In this document: in pieces, positions 49,906 through 58,036 of the stretch
Numbering within the stretch: position 1 is the stretch's first letter
Layout: each line of letters begins with the position of its first letter
Assembly (NCBI GenBank): GCA_903897605.1
Contig: CAIUCH010000055.1
Location: 1-64,000 of the forward strand
Origin: an uncultured Alphaproteobacteria bacterium
GTDB taxonomy: Bacteria; Pseudomonadota; Alphaproteobacteria; Micropepsales; Micropepsaceae
DNA: 64,000 nt
Direction of reading: 5' to 3'
Translations under genes and position numbers: made by a program
The notes under the pieces: model-generated
Told to the model about the DNA's origin: nothing
Databases searched by the model: none
The model's input: the letters and a program-made list of their open reading frames with translations, nothing else

Positions 49906-50865
49906 ATGAGTCGTTCACGCACGCTTGGCGTACTGGCGCTCCTGGCATCGACCGGGACGGCCGCAGCGCAGCAATCCGGCAGCGAGGAAGCGGCGATCCA
50001 GGCGCAATGGTTCACCGGCACCCTGTTGTCGCCATCGCCGGGCGTGCCGCACACGGGTGTGCTGGGGGTCGAGCCTTATCTGCTGGACAAGCGCGGCGCC
50101 GGCGCTTTCGACGCCAACGGCATCCTGCATTCCACGCCCGCGGGCAATGAGCAGCTGCGCTCCTATACCTCGATCAATTACGGCTTTGCCGATGGGTTCT
50201 CGATTCAGCCGATCCCGACCTTCGCTTATGTCTCCCATGGCGGGGATACCGAAGCGGGATTGGCCGATCTGCCGGTCAAGCTGCATTACCGCTGGTTCGA
50301 CGGCAGCGCCGGATTCTGGCACCCGGCCTTTACCACCACTTTCGGCATCACCTTTCCGATCGGCAAGTTCGAGCATTTGCGCAGCGCCGCCGACGGCTTC
50401 GGCACCGGCGCCTTCATGGCGATGGAGCAGATCGAAGTGCAGCAGCGTTTCACCACCTTCGGCCATGCCCACCGGTTGCGGAGCTGGGGGACGATTTCCC
50501 AGCCCCTCGACAGCGTCACGCTGCACGATATCAGTTCCTACGGCACCGCTCCGGGTTTCCGGGGCACGGTGCTGCCCGGTTCGTCGTCGGAACTGGGCAT
50601 CGGCGATGAAGTCGGGCTCGACCAGCAATGGGCGCTGGCGCTGGACCTGGTGCAGGATTTCGGCAAGGGCCCCCATCTGCGCAGCCTCGGGGTGACCGGC
50701 GCGATGCCCGACATCGAAGGCAGCAGTTTCTGGGTGGCGCCGGGGATCGAATATAATCCCACCGAGCGGGTCGGCATCATCGCGGGCGTCGAGATTGCGA
50801 TGGCCGGGCGCAATTCCTCCGCGCAGGTGATCCCGCAAGTCGCGGTGAATATGTTCTTCGAATAG
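49906..50865 (+). CDS. Putative outer-membrane beta-barrel protein
   Basis: A 319-residue exported protein. The signal peptide M-S-R-S-R-T-L-G-V-L-A-L-L-A-S ends near A-A-A-Q. The body alternates polar and hydrophobic residues with many aromatic strand ends (for example Y-T-S-I-N-Y-G-F, H-Y-R-W-F, F-T-T-T-F-G-I-T-F) and ends in V-N-M-F-F-E, close to the aromatic C-terminal sorting signal. This fits a beta-barrel of the transporter/MetA-like type. Function unknown. Confidence 0.65.
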   Translation: MSRSRTLGVLALLASTGTAAAQQSGSEEAAIQAQWFTGTLLSPSPGVPHTGVLGVEPYLLDKRGAGAFDANGILHSTPAGNEQLRSYTSINYGFADGFSIQPIPTFAYVSHGGDTEAGLADLPVKLHYRWFDGSAGFWHPAFTTTFGITFPIGKFEHLRSAADGFGTGAFMAMEQIEVQQRFTTFGHAHRLRSWGTISQPLDSVTLHDISSYGTAPGFRGTVLPGSSSELGIGDEVGLDQQWALALDLVQDFGKGPHLRSLGVTGAMPDIEGSSFWVAPGIEYNPTERVGIIAGVEIAMAGRNSSAQVIPQVAVNMFFE

Positions 50866-50962
50866 TGAGAAGCGGCGCGCGCAGCGCGTGAGCCGGTCCA
50901 GTGGACCGGCGAGAGCGACGAACGCCCGGAGCACGAGCGACGGGTTGCGCGGTAAACTCCAC

Positions 50963-51090
50963 CTGTCATCCCCGGCGAGGCGCGACCAGCGCCGAGGGAA
51001 GGGGAGCCAGGTGGAGGAACATGCGCGCGCTTTGACGCCTGGGTTCCCTTCCCTCGCACTCGCTATTCGCTCGTGCTCGCCGGGAATGAC
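50963..51090. repeat. Inverted-repeat intergenic element, family B, copy 3
   Basis: Left end T-G-T-C-A-T-C-C-C-C-G-G-C-G-A-G, right end C-T-C-G-C-C-G-G-G-A-A-T-G-A-C-A. Inside: G-A-G-G-G-A-A-G-G-G-G-A-G-C-C-A-G-G opposite C-C-T-G-G-G-T-T-C-C-C-T-T-C-C-C-T-C. Same plan as the 48793 element without the nuclease gene. Confidence 0.75.
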
Positions 51091-51111
51091 AAATCGGGCT
51101 TGGGAAAAGCG

Positions 51112-52032
51112 TTACCCCACTACTGGCGTATCTTGAATTCTCGCAAAGAACTTTCCATTTTGCTCGCCGCCTTGCGTGTAGTGCTTGGCCGTCGAGAAAT
51201 CGGCGATCTGCTTGTAATTGTCCGCGACATCGTCGGCGGTCGCCTTGTGGCCCAGATTGACGCCGTCGGTTTCCATCATCTGCGCGGCAGCGAAGACACC
51301 GGCCGCCGCCGTCATGATGATGCCGCTGGGGGCTTCGTCCGAGGCCAGGAAGGCGACAGCGGGGCTGACGAATTCGGGTTTGAGCATTTCCAGCACCGCG
51401 GGCGGCATCAGATTTTCCGTCATCCGGGTGGCGGCGACGGGGCAGATGGCATTGACCTTGATATTATCCTTGTCGCCTTCCAGCTTCAGCGAATGCATGA
51501 AGCCCACCAGCGAGGATTTCGCCGCGCCATAATTGGTCTGGCCGAAATTGCCGTAAAGGCCAGTGGATGACGTCGTCACCACGATTCGCCCATATTTCTG
51601 CGCCTTCATGATCGGCCAGATCGCATGGGCGGGCTTCACCGTGCCCATCAGATGCACATTCATCACCGCCTCGAAATCGCGCATCTCCATCTTGGTGAAG
51701 CTTTTGTCGCGCAGGATGCCGGCGTTGGCGATCAGGATGTCAATGCGGCCCCAGGCATCCATGGTCTGCTTGACCAAATGCGCCACGCCCGCATCGTCGG
51801 TGACCGAGGCGCCATTGGCGATGGCCTCGCCGCCGGCATCCTTGATTTCCTTCACCACCGCTTCGGCGGCGGCGGAATTGCCGCCGGTGCCGTCGACCGC
51901 GCCGCCCAGATCGTTGATCACGACTTTGGCGCCGCGGCGCGCGAATTCCAGCGCATGGGCGCGGCCCAGCCCGCCGCCCGCGCCGGTGATGATGGCGACC
52001 TTGTCCTTGAAGGAAATGGGCATATGGGGCAT
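51112..52032 (-). CDS. SDR family oxidoreductase (MFE-2/HSD17B4-like dehydrogenase domain)
   Basis: A 306-residue short-chain dehydrogenase: T-G-A-G-G-G-L-G-R-A-H-A binds NAD(P), N-D-L-G-G near 41 is typical of the type-2 multifunctional beta-oxidation dehydrogenases, then N-A-G-I-L-R-D, S-S-T-G-L-Y-G-N-F-G-Q and the catalytic Y-G-A-A-K. It probably oxidises a 3-hydroxyacyl-CoA or steroid-like substrate. The gene ends after the SDR domain; no hydratase or SCP2 domain is fused. Confidence 0.87.
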   Translation of the reverse strand: MPHMPISFKDKVAIITGAGGGLGRAHALEFARRGAKVVINDLGGAVDGTGGNSAAAEAVVKEIKDAGGEAIANGASVTDDAGVAHLVKQTMDAWGRIDILIANAGILRDKSFTKMEMRDFEAVMNVHLMGTVKPAHAIWPIMKAQKYGRIVVTTSSTGLYGNFGQTNYGAAKSSLVGFMHSLKLEGDKDNIKVNAICPVAATRMTENLMPPAVLEMLKPEFVSPAVAFLASDEAPSGIIMTAAAGVFAAAQMMETDGVNLGHKATADDVADNYKQIADFSTAKHYTQGGEQNGKFFARIQDTPVVG

Positions 52033-52097
52033 GGGAAATCTCCGGGAAAATCCCCGTTACGATGGGCCTTGGGCGGCGGGCCGGTCAAGGCGCCGGA

Positions 52098-52406
52098 TCA
52101 GACCTCGGCATTGTCGAACATGTACATCTCGACACCGCTGGTGGCGAAATTCTTCACATCGGCGGCCGCGGCGCGGCCTTCCGGGCTGGCGAAGGCATGC
52201 TGGATCGCCGCGATATTGTCGAAATGAATGGTCGCCACCAGATGAAAAAGCGACGGGCCGCCCGGTGCCGCCACCGGACCCTTGCTGACTTCATATTTTC
52301 GGATGCCGGGAATTTTCTTGGCGATCGGAATATGGGTCGCGAAGTAATAACGGTCGAAGGCGCCGATATCCCTCGGCGTCCGGTACATCACCATCAGGCG
52401 CGCCAT
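52098..52406 (-). CDS. EthD family protein
   Basis: A 102-residue dimeric alpha-beta barrel protein: R-L-M-V-M-Y-R-T-P, F-D-R-Y-Y-F-A-T-H-I-P-I-A-K-K-I-P-G and F-A-S-P-E-G-R-A-A-A-A-D. EthD proteins take part in ether or aromatic breakdown, mostly by unknown chemistry. The ATG at 52406 has G-G-G-G-G-A upstream. It may be co-transcribed with the SDR gene 66 bases downstream. Confidence 0.83.
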   Translation of the reverse strand: MARLMVMYRTPRDIGAFDRYYFATHIPIAKKIPGIRKYEVSKGPVAAPGGPSLFHLVATIHFDNIAAIQHAFASPEGRAAAADVKNFATSGVEMYMFDNAEV

Positions 52407-52523
52407 CGTCTGTCCCCCAGTTTCCGGCGGGTACAACCTAGCAGGAATGTTGGCGGGCGAATATCTGGCGGCGCACAATCCAAGGCGTTATAGCTGGGGC
52501 ACATGGAGATATTGGAGAAAATT

Positions 52524-53336
52524 ATGCTGTTGCGGCGCATTGTCTTTGGCGTGGCGATCGCTGGCCTGGCTGTTTCGGGTGCGCAGGCGCACACCGTCTG
52601 CACCGTCATCGCCGATGCCGGGACGGGAAAAATCCTGATGCAGCAGGGCGATTGCAAAACCCGCGTCACCCCCGCCTCCACCTTCAAACTCGCCATCAGC
52701 CTGATGGGATTCGATTCCGGCTTCCTGAAGGACGCGCACACCCCGACCTTGCCGTACAGGGAAGGTTATGTGGACTGGGGCGGAGCGGAATGGATGAAGC
52801 CCACCGATCCGACGCGCTGGATTCATTTTTCGGTGGTGTGGTATTCGCAGCAGGTGATGCAGGCCTTGGGCGCGGCGCGCGCGCACGGCTATGCCGAGGC
52901 GTTTCATTACGGAAACGCCGATCTCAGCGGTGATCCGGGCAAGGACAATGGGTTGATGCGGTCCTGGATCGGATCGTCCTTGAAGATTTCACCACTGGAG
53001 CAGGTGACGTTCCTCGGCAATCTGGTCAACCGCAAGCTGTCGGTGAGCAGCCACGCCTTCGATGTGACGCAGGAGATCACCACGCTTGATCCCTTGCCCA
53101 ATGGCTGGAGCCTGAACGGCAAGACCGGCGCGGCGTTTCCCAAGCTGGCGGACGGCAGCAATGACGAAGAGCATGGCTGGGGCTGGTTCGTGGGCTGGGT
53201 CAGCAAGGGCGGCCGCACCTTGACGTTTGCGCGGCTGATCCAGGACGACCACAAGCTGCCCGGCGCGGCGGGCGTGCGCAACCGCGATGCGTTCCTGAAG
53301 GATTTACCGGGATTGGCGGACGAACTGGCGAAGTAG
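52524..53336 (+). CDS. Class D beta-lactamase (OXA family)
   Basis: A 270-residue secreted enzyme with signal peptide M-L-L-R-R-I-V-F-G-V (cleavage near A-Q-A). All class D motifs are present: S-T-F-K (Ser52, Lys55), S-V-V (103-105), Y-G-N (129-131), W-I-G-S-S-L-K-I-S with the Trp at 149, and K-T-G (200-202). It hydrolyses beta-lactams through an acyl-serine intermediate in the periplasm. The ATG at 52524 is chosen because T-T-G-G-A-G-A-A-A lies just upstream; an ATG at 52503 adds seven residues. No transposase or resistance genes adjoin it, so it looks chromosomal and intrinsic. Confidence 0.92.
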   Translation: MLLRRIVFGVAIAGLAVSGAQAHTVCTVIADAGTGKILMQQGDCKTRVTPASTFKLAISLMGFDSGFLKDAHTPTLPYREGYVDWGGAEWMKPTDPTRWIHFSVVWYSQQVMQALGAARAHGYAEAFHYGNADLSGDPGKDNGLMRSWIGSSLKISPLEQVTFLGNLVNRKLSVSSHAFDVTQEITTLDPLPNGWSLNGKTGAAFPKLADGSNDEEHGWGWFVGWVSKGGRTLTFARLIQDDHKLPGAAGVRNRDAFLKDLPGLADELAK

Positions 53337-53378
53337 GAGTGCGTTCCGGCCGAACGCAATTGGAAATTGACACCACAC

Positions 53379-53477
53379 TGTCATGGCCCGCAAATGCGGG
53401 CCATCCCGGTGACGCAGCCACGTCTGTCGGAGCGAAGCGGACCTTAGCTGGATGGCCCACACTCGGTGGGCCATGAC
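53379..53477. repeat. Palindromic intergenic repeat, family A, copy 5 (variant)
   Basis: T-C-A-T-G-G-C-C-C-G-C ... G-C-G-G-G-C-C-A-T-C-C, then G-G-A-T-G-G-C-C-C-A-C ... G-T-G-G-G-C-C-A-T-G-A-C-A. Both stems differ from copies 1, 3 and 4 by paired changes (G-C-G-A to G-G-C-C type). Confidence 0.7.
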
Positions 53478-53545
53478 AATATTGATTTCATTGCCGGTGC
53501 TGGCGGACAAGCTGGCACGTTAAAACAGAGAAATCGTTCCGCCCG

Positions 53546-53932
53546 CTATCGTGCCCACAATGGCATGAAGAAAATCGCCGCGTTCACCACAAAACCCAGA
53601 TTCCAAAGCAGGGTGCGGATGGTCGGCCAATTGCCAAGATAGGCCGCCACGAAGCCAAGGCGCACGACTAGGAACGCAATCGCCAGAAGATCTATCCAAT
53701 GTTGCGGCTGGTGACGGAATTCCGCCAGCAGCACGGCTATGGCGAAGAATGGGAAGGTCTCGATACCGTTGATGTGTGCGCCCAGCGCGCGGGCCGGAAT
53801 CCCCGGTTTGTAGAAGGCCGGGTCGCGCGGGTTGCTGTTGTCGAAATTGCGGTGGCCAATGGCTTTCACCGGCGCGACCGTGAGCAGGTAGAGAAGCACC
53901 GCTCCGAAAATAGTCCATTCCGCGATGGTCAT
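53546..53932 (-). CDS. MAPEG family membrane protein
   Basis: A 128-residue protein with four membrane helices, the MAPEG loop R-N-F-D-N-S-N-P-R-D-P near 28-38, and the N-G-I-E-T-F-P-F-F-A motif with its conserved Asn and Glu. MAPEG proteins include glutathione transferases and leukotriene synthases; bacterial ones are mostly uncharacterised. Its ATG overlaps the stop of the acyltransferase gene (ATGA), so it is translationally coupled to it. Confidence 0.88.
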   Translation of the reverse strand: MTIAEWTIFGAVLLYLLTVAPVKAIGHRNFDNSNPRDPAFYKPGIPARALGAHINGIETFPFFAIAVLLAEFRHQPQHWIDLLAIAFLVVRLGFVAAYLGNWPTIRTLLWNLGFVVNAAIFFMPLWAR

Positions 53933-55101
53933 GTTCCCGCCGATCGGTTGAAACGACGCTTCACCCACGCCGCCGCCGGATGTTCGATCACATTGGCGAT
54001 CAGCGCGCCCCATCCGATGCAGGCGATCACCAGCAGCAGCGGCTCCAGCCACCAGCTGAGACTGATGAAGGTGGTGCCCAATACCGGCGTCATTGGCGGC
54101 GGATAGATCCGCTGCTCGAACACCCGGATGATCAACAGCATGAAAGTCTGGCCGATATAGATCGCATAGGACCAGCCACCCAGCAGTTGCGGCAGCTTCA
54201 TCTTCAAGGCGCCGGCGACGATGCCGCGGTCGAACGACAGCGCCAGCACCAGCGCCATCATCGGCAGCACGGTCCAGATATCCAGCCGGGTGTGCGACCA
54301 GCCGGTATTGTAGATGGCATAGAACAGCGCACCCACCACCGCCAGCTGGATCAGCGAATGGGCCCAGTCGGGCAGGGTGTCGCGCGGTTTCATTTGCCGG
54401 TACAGCACCGCCATGCCGACGCCCGCCGTGAAATCCGACAAGCCGCGCAACACGCCATTGTGAAAGGTGATGTCCAGGCCCACCCGCGCCCCGGCGGTGA
54501 GGTCCAGCGCCACCAGCCCCGCCACGCCTGCCGCGATCAGCACGGGTCCGCGCCAGACGCGCCCATTGGCCAGCCACAGCAGCAGTGGAAAGAGAAGACA
54601 CAGCGCCAATTCGACACTGACGAACCAGGCGACGCCGTTCCAAGTGAGGGATGGCAAGGTGTTCCAGGCCTGCACCAGCAGCAGATTGAGAGCCAAGCTC
54701 CAGGGCGTGATGACGGTGTGATAGGCAAGATCGAAGATCGAGGTGTAATGCCCGATCTGCGCCAGCGCCCGCGTCACGATGGCGGTCAAGAGCACCATCA
54801 GCAGCATAAAGACATGCAGCGGATAAAGCCGGGTCAGCCGCGCTTTCAGGAACGCGCCATAACCCGACGGCGTGAATATTTGGGCCAACCGCGCGCCATA
54901 GACATGGGTGAGAATGAATCCCGACAGGCAGAAGAAGAACTCCACCCACAGATAGCCGCGCGCCGCCACCAGATCCAGCGGCCAGAAATTGCGATAGCCA
55001 TGGCCTTCGCTGAAATGAAACATCACCAGCACCAGCGGCGGAAAGGCGCGGGCCCCCGCCAGGGCACGGATCTCGATGGGTCTTTGGCTGGTCACAGGCA
55101 T
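53929..55101 (-). CDS. Acyltransferase 3 family membrane protein
   Basis: About 390 residues, around ten membrane helices. The family features are E-I-R-A-L-A-G-A-R-A-F-P-P near 10, F-F-F-C-L-S-G-F-I-L near 55 and the R-L-T-R-L-Y-P-L-H segment near 92. The usual catalytic His of R-x-x-A-x-x-V-x-x-x-H is represented by L-V-M-F-H-F-S-E. Such enzymes acylate surface sugars such as O-antigen or EPS. The ATG at 55101 with G-G-G-G-G upstream is chosen. Confidence 0.88.
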   Translation of the reverse strand: MPVTSQRPIEIRALAGARAFPPLVLVMFHFSEGHGYRNFWPLDLVAARGYLWVEFFFCLSGFILTHVYGARLAQIFTPSGYGAFLKARLTRLYPLHVFMLLMVLLTAIVTRALAQIGHYTSIFDLAYHTVITPWSLALNLLLVQAWNTLPSLTWNGVAWFVSVELALCLLFPLLLWLANGRVWRGPVLIAAGVAGLVALDLTAGARVGLDITFHNGVLRGLSDFTAGVGMAVLYRQMKPRDTLPDWAHSLIQLAVVGALFYAIYNTGWSHTRLDIWTVLPMMALVLALSFDRGIVAGALKMKLPQLLGGWSYAIYIGQTFMLLIIRVFEQRIYPPPMTPVLGTTFISLSWWLEPLLLVIACIGWGALIANVIEHPAAAWVKRRFNRSAGT

Positions 55102-55176
55102 CCCCCGCCCAAGTTTAGCGCGCCCCGCGCTTGCTGTCGCGCGCAAATCGGTTAGCGTGGCTGGGGTTGGCCCTTT

Positions 55177-55269
55177 CGTCATCGCCCGCTTTATGCGGGC
55201 GATCCATAATGATTGGCGACAGGATCGAAGTGTCGAAAATGGATCACCCGGACGAGCCGGGTGATGACG
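55177..55269. repeat. Palindromic intergenic repeat, family A, copy 4
   Basis: C-G-T-C-A-T-C-G-C-C-C-G-C ... G-C-G-G-G-C-G-A-T-C-C-A-T-A, then A-T-G-G-A-T-C-A-C-C-C-G-G ... C-C-G-G-G-T-G-A-T-G-A-C-G. It lies in the divergent region just before the CNT transporter gene, so it is probably transcribed in the leader of that mRNA. Confidence 0.75.
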
Positions 55270-55286
55270 AATGTGATGGGGCGGGG

Positions 55287-56540
55287 ATGTCGGAAAATAT
55301 TCTGGTGCATCTGCAATCGGTGCTGGGCATCTGCGCCGTCATCACGCTGGCCTGGCTGTTGTCGGAAGACCGGCGCGCCTTTCGCTTGCGCATGGTGGCG
55401 GGCGCCTTGCTGCTGCAGCTTGCCATCGCGCTGGTGCTGCTGAAATTCCCGCCGGCGCGGGCGCTGCTGCTGGGCCTGAACGGCGTCGTCAATGTGCTGG
55501 GCAGCGCCACCACGGCGGGCGCCAGTTTCGTGTTCGGCTATGTCGGCGGCGGGGTGACGCCCTTCGCCGTCACCAATCCGCGCGCCATGACCAGCTTCGC
55601 CTTCGGTGTGCTGCCGCTGGTGATCGTGATCTCGGCCCTGTCGGCGCTGCTGTGGTACTGGCGGATATTGCCGCTGGTGGTGGGCGCGATTGCGTTCGTC
55701 CTGCGCCGCGCCTTGGGGCTGGGCGGGGCGACGGCGCTGGCCTCGGGCGCCACCGTGTTTCTTGGCATGATCGAGGCGCCGCTGCTGATCCGCCCTTGTC
55801 TGGCCAAGATGACCCGCACCGAACTCTTCATTCTGTTCAGCGTCGGCCTGGCGTCGGTGGCAGGCACCATGTTCGTGCTCTATGCCACGGTGTTGCACGC
55901 GGTGCTGCCCGGCGCTTTGGGCCATGTGCTGGTGGCCTCGATGATGGCGCTGCCCGGCGCGGTGATGATCGCCCGCATCATGGTGCCGGGCGACGCGGCG
56001 ACCGAAGAGGTGCCGGCGGAGTTGGGTTATCGCTCCAGCATGGATGCGGTGGCGCGCGGCACCGAGGATGGCCTGAAAATCTATCTGCAGGTCATGGCGC
56101 TTTTGATCGTGATGGTGGCGCTGATCTCGCTGGCCGACCAGATCCTGGCGGCGCTGCCCATGCTGGCCGGCGCGCCGGTCACGCTGGAACGCGTTTTGGG
56201 CTGGCTGTTCGCGCCCATGGCCTGGCTCTATGGCGTGCCTTGGCGCGAGGCGGGGGTGGCGGGAAGCCTGCTCGGCACCAAGGCCATTCTCAACGAGCTG
56301 GTGGCCTATCTGAATTATGCCGCGCTGCCGGCCGGCACCTTGGATGCGCGCTCCGGCCTGATCATGGTCTATGCCCTGTGCGGCTTCGCCAATTTCGGCA
56401 GTGTGGGAATCCTGATCGCGGGGATGAGCGCCCTGATGCCCGAGCGGCGCGAAGAGATAGTGCCCCTGGCCATGCGGGCCCTGATCTCGGGCACCTTGGC
56501 GAGCGGCCTCTCCGCGTCCATGATCGGTCTCATCACTTAG
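55287..56540 (+). CDS. Concentrative nucleoside transporter (CNT/NupC family)
   Basis: A 417-residue inner-membrane protein with the CNT topology: early T-L-A-W-L-L-S-E-D-R-R-A, then the G-A-T-V-F-L-G-M-I-E-A-P-L-L-I-R-P re-entrant hairpin and the N-E-L-V-A-Y-L-N-Y and Y-A-L-C-G-F-A-N-F-G-S-V-G-I segments that form the nucleoside/cation site. It imports nucleosides with Na+ or H+. The ATG at 55287 has G-G-G-G-C-G-G-G-G before it. Confidence 0.92.
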   Translation: MSENILVHLQSVLGICAVITLAWLLSEDRRAFRLRMVAGALLLQLAIALVLLKFPPARALLLGLNGVVNVLGSATTAGASFVFGYVGGGVTPFAVTNPRAMTSFAFGVLPLVIVISALSALLWYWRILPLVVGAIAFVLRRALGLGGATALASGATVFLGMIEAPLLIRPCLAKMTRTELFILFSVGLASVAGTMFVLYATVLHAVLPGALGHVLVASMMALPGAVMIARIMVPGDAATEEVPAELGYRSSMDAVARGTEDGLKIYLQVMALLIVMVALISLADQILAALPMLAGAPVTLERVLGWLFAPMAWLYGVPWREAGVAGSLLGTKAILNELVAYLNYAALPAGTLDARSGLIMVYALCGFANFGSVGILIAGMSALMPERREEIVPLAMRALISGTLASGLSASMIGLIT

Positions 56541-56553
56541 CTGATCGGGCGTG

Positions 56554-57492
56554 ATGCGGGTTTGCGCGATAATTCTGTGCCTGGTGCTGGCGGCCTGCGC
56601 CGTCACCGGCACCCCCTTGGGACATGAAAGCGTGACGCCGCATTTCGAGGATAGTGTGCTGGTTGTCCGCGACGGCACGCGGCTGCCGCTGCGCCAATGG
56701 AATGCGGAAGATGGCGCGCCACACGCTGTCATCATCGCCCTGCATGGCATGAGCGATTATTCCAACGCTTTCGACATGCCGGCCAAGGCCTGGGCCAAAC
56801 GCGGCATCACCACCTTGGCGATCGACCAGCGCGGCTTCGGGCGCGCGCCCGATCCGGGCCTGTGGGCGGGCGGCGATGCGATGCGCGCCGATCTGGATGA
56901 TTTCGCGGTGGCGGCGCATGCGCGCTTTGCCGGGGTGAAGATCTTCGCCCTGGGCGAAAGCATGGGCGGGGCGGTGGTGCTGTCGTCGCTGGCCACGTCC
57001 GAGCCGCCCGCCATCGATGGCGCGATCCTGGTGTCGCCCGCGGTGTGGTCGCGGGCCGACATGCCGGCGCTTTATCGCGTGGCGCTGTTCATGGTGGCGC
57101 ACATCACGCCGGGCATCATTCTCACCAACAGCGCCGCCAGCCGGGTGGTCAAGATCATGCCGTCCGACAATATCCCCATGCTGATCGCGCTGGGCAAAGA
57201 CCCCCTGTTTCAGAAACAGACCCGCGCCGACACGCTGTATGGGCTGGTAAATCTGATGGGCGAGGCGCGCACGGCGCCATCGCGGCTTCAGGCGACGCCG
57301 CCGGTGCTTTATCTGCACGGTGAAAAGGATCAGGTCATTCCGCCGCAGCCCGCCAAGGCCACCATCCGCGAGCTGGGCGCGCACGCCGATCTACGCGAAT
57401 ATCCCGATGGCTATCACATGCTGCTGCGCGACCTGGAAGGCGCCAAAGTGCAGGCGGATGTGGCCGATTTTGTCCTTAGCCGCGTTGCCTGA
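56554..57492 (+). CDS. Alpha/beta hydrolase lipoprotein (lysophospholipase/monoacylglycerol lipase-like)
   Basis: About 312 residues. The N-terminus is a lipoprotein signal with lipobox L-A-A-C (Cys15), so it is lipid-anchored. The hydrolase core has A-L-H-G-M-S-D-Y near 65, A-I-D-Q-R-G-F-G near 92, the nucleophile G-E-S-M-G-G near 130, an acid in L-H-G-E-K-D-Q-V-I and the His in Y-P-D-G-Y-H-M-L-L. This is the PldB/MGLL-type pattern. The GTG at 56551 directly before the ATG is an alternative start. Confidence 0.87.
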   Translation: MRVCAIILCLVLAACAVTGTPLGHESVTPHFEDSVLVVRDGTRLPLRQWNAEDGAPHAVIIALHGMSDYSNAFDMPAKAWAKRGITTLAIDQRGFGRAPDPGLWAGGDAMRADLDDFAVAAHARFAGVKIFALGESMGGAVVLSSLATSEPPAIDGAILVSPAVWSRADMPALYRVALFMVAHITPGIILTNSAASRVVKIMPSDNIPMLIALGKDPLFQKQTRADTLYGLVNLMGEARTAPSRLQATPPVLYLHGEKDQVIPPQPAKATIRELGAHADLREYPDGYHMLLRDLEGAKVQADVADFVLSRVA

Positions 57493-57613
57493 CGCGGAAC
57501 TCTGCGTCAAATTTGCATCCCGGTGTGAAAACAACCGGCGGCACCGGACCCATTCGCGGCGCGGCGCGTTCACAAGTCCCACATCTGATGCGCGCGACGC
57601 GCCGGCGGCCGAT

Positions 57614-58030
57614 ATGAGTTCCATTGCTTGCGAAGCCGGTCCCGCCATTCTGATCGTCGAGGATGACGGCCTGATCCGCATGGCCGCCGCCGATATGATG
57701 CAGGATGCGGGCTTTCGGGTTCACGAAGCGGCCAATGCCGATGAAGCCATCGCGGTCCTGGAAGCGCGCACCGACATCCGCATTATCTTCACCGACATCG
57801 AAATGCCGGGCGCCATGAACGGGCTGAAGCTGGCGCAAACTGTGCGCCGCCGCTGGCCGCCCATCAAGCTGATCGTCACCTCGGGCAAGGTGCCGCGCGC
57901 GCGGGCCGATTTGCCCGAAGGCGGGTTGTTTTTCTCCAAGCCCTACCGCCCGGCGGAGATTTCGGCCGCGATGCACAGGCTGTTGGCGGCCCGAACTGCC
58001 CCTTGGCAGAGCGGCGCCGACGTCCGATAA
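57614..58030 (+). CDS. Single-domain response regulator
   Basis: A 138-residue receiver domain: acidic pair E-D-D (near 16-18), Asp61 in I-I-F-T-D-I-E-M-P-G, Ser in V-T-S-G-K and Lys in F-F-S-K-P-Y-R. No output domain. This pattern (M-P-G-x-M-N-G-L-x-L) is common in alphaproteobacterial FixJ/Sma0114-like single-domain regulators. The ATG at 57614 is preferred; longer readings would run out of frame through the lipase gene. Confidence 0.85.
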   Translation: MSSIACEAGPAILIVEDDGLIRMAAADMMQDAGFRVHEAANADEAIAVLEARTDIRIIFTDIEMPGAMNGLKLAQTVRRRWPPIKLIVTSGKVPRARADLPEGGLFFSKPYRPAEISAAMHRLLAARTAPWQSGADVR

Positions 58031-58036
58031 AGGCGC

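Noticed and set aside
38096-55269. Repeats as a CRISPR array
   Set aside because: The copies are scattered between genes, differ in sequence and have no regular spacers; no cas gene is present.
55191-56750. Long open frame opposite the CNT transporter (519 codons)
   Set aside because: It is the mirror of a well-recognised gene in high-GC DNA; its product is a His/Gln/Arg-rich string with no family features.
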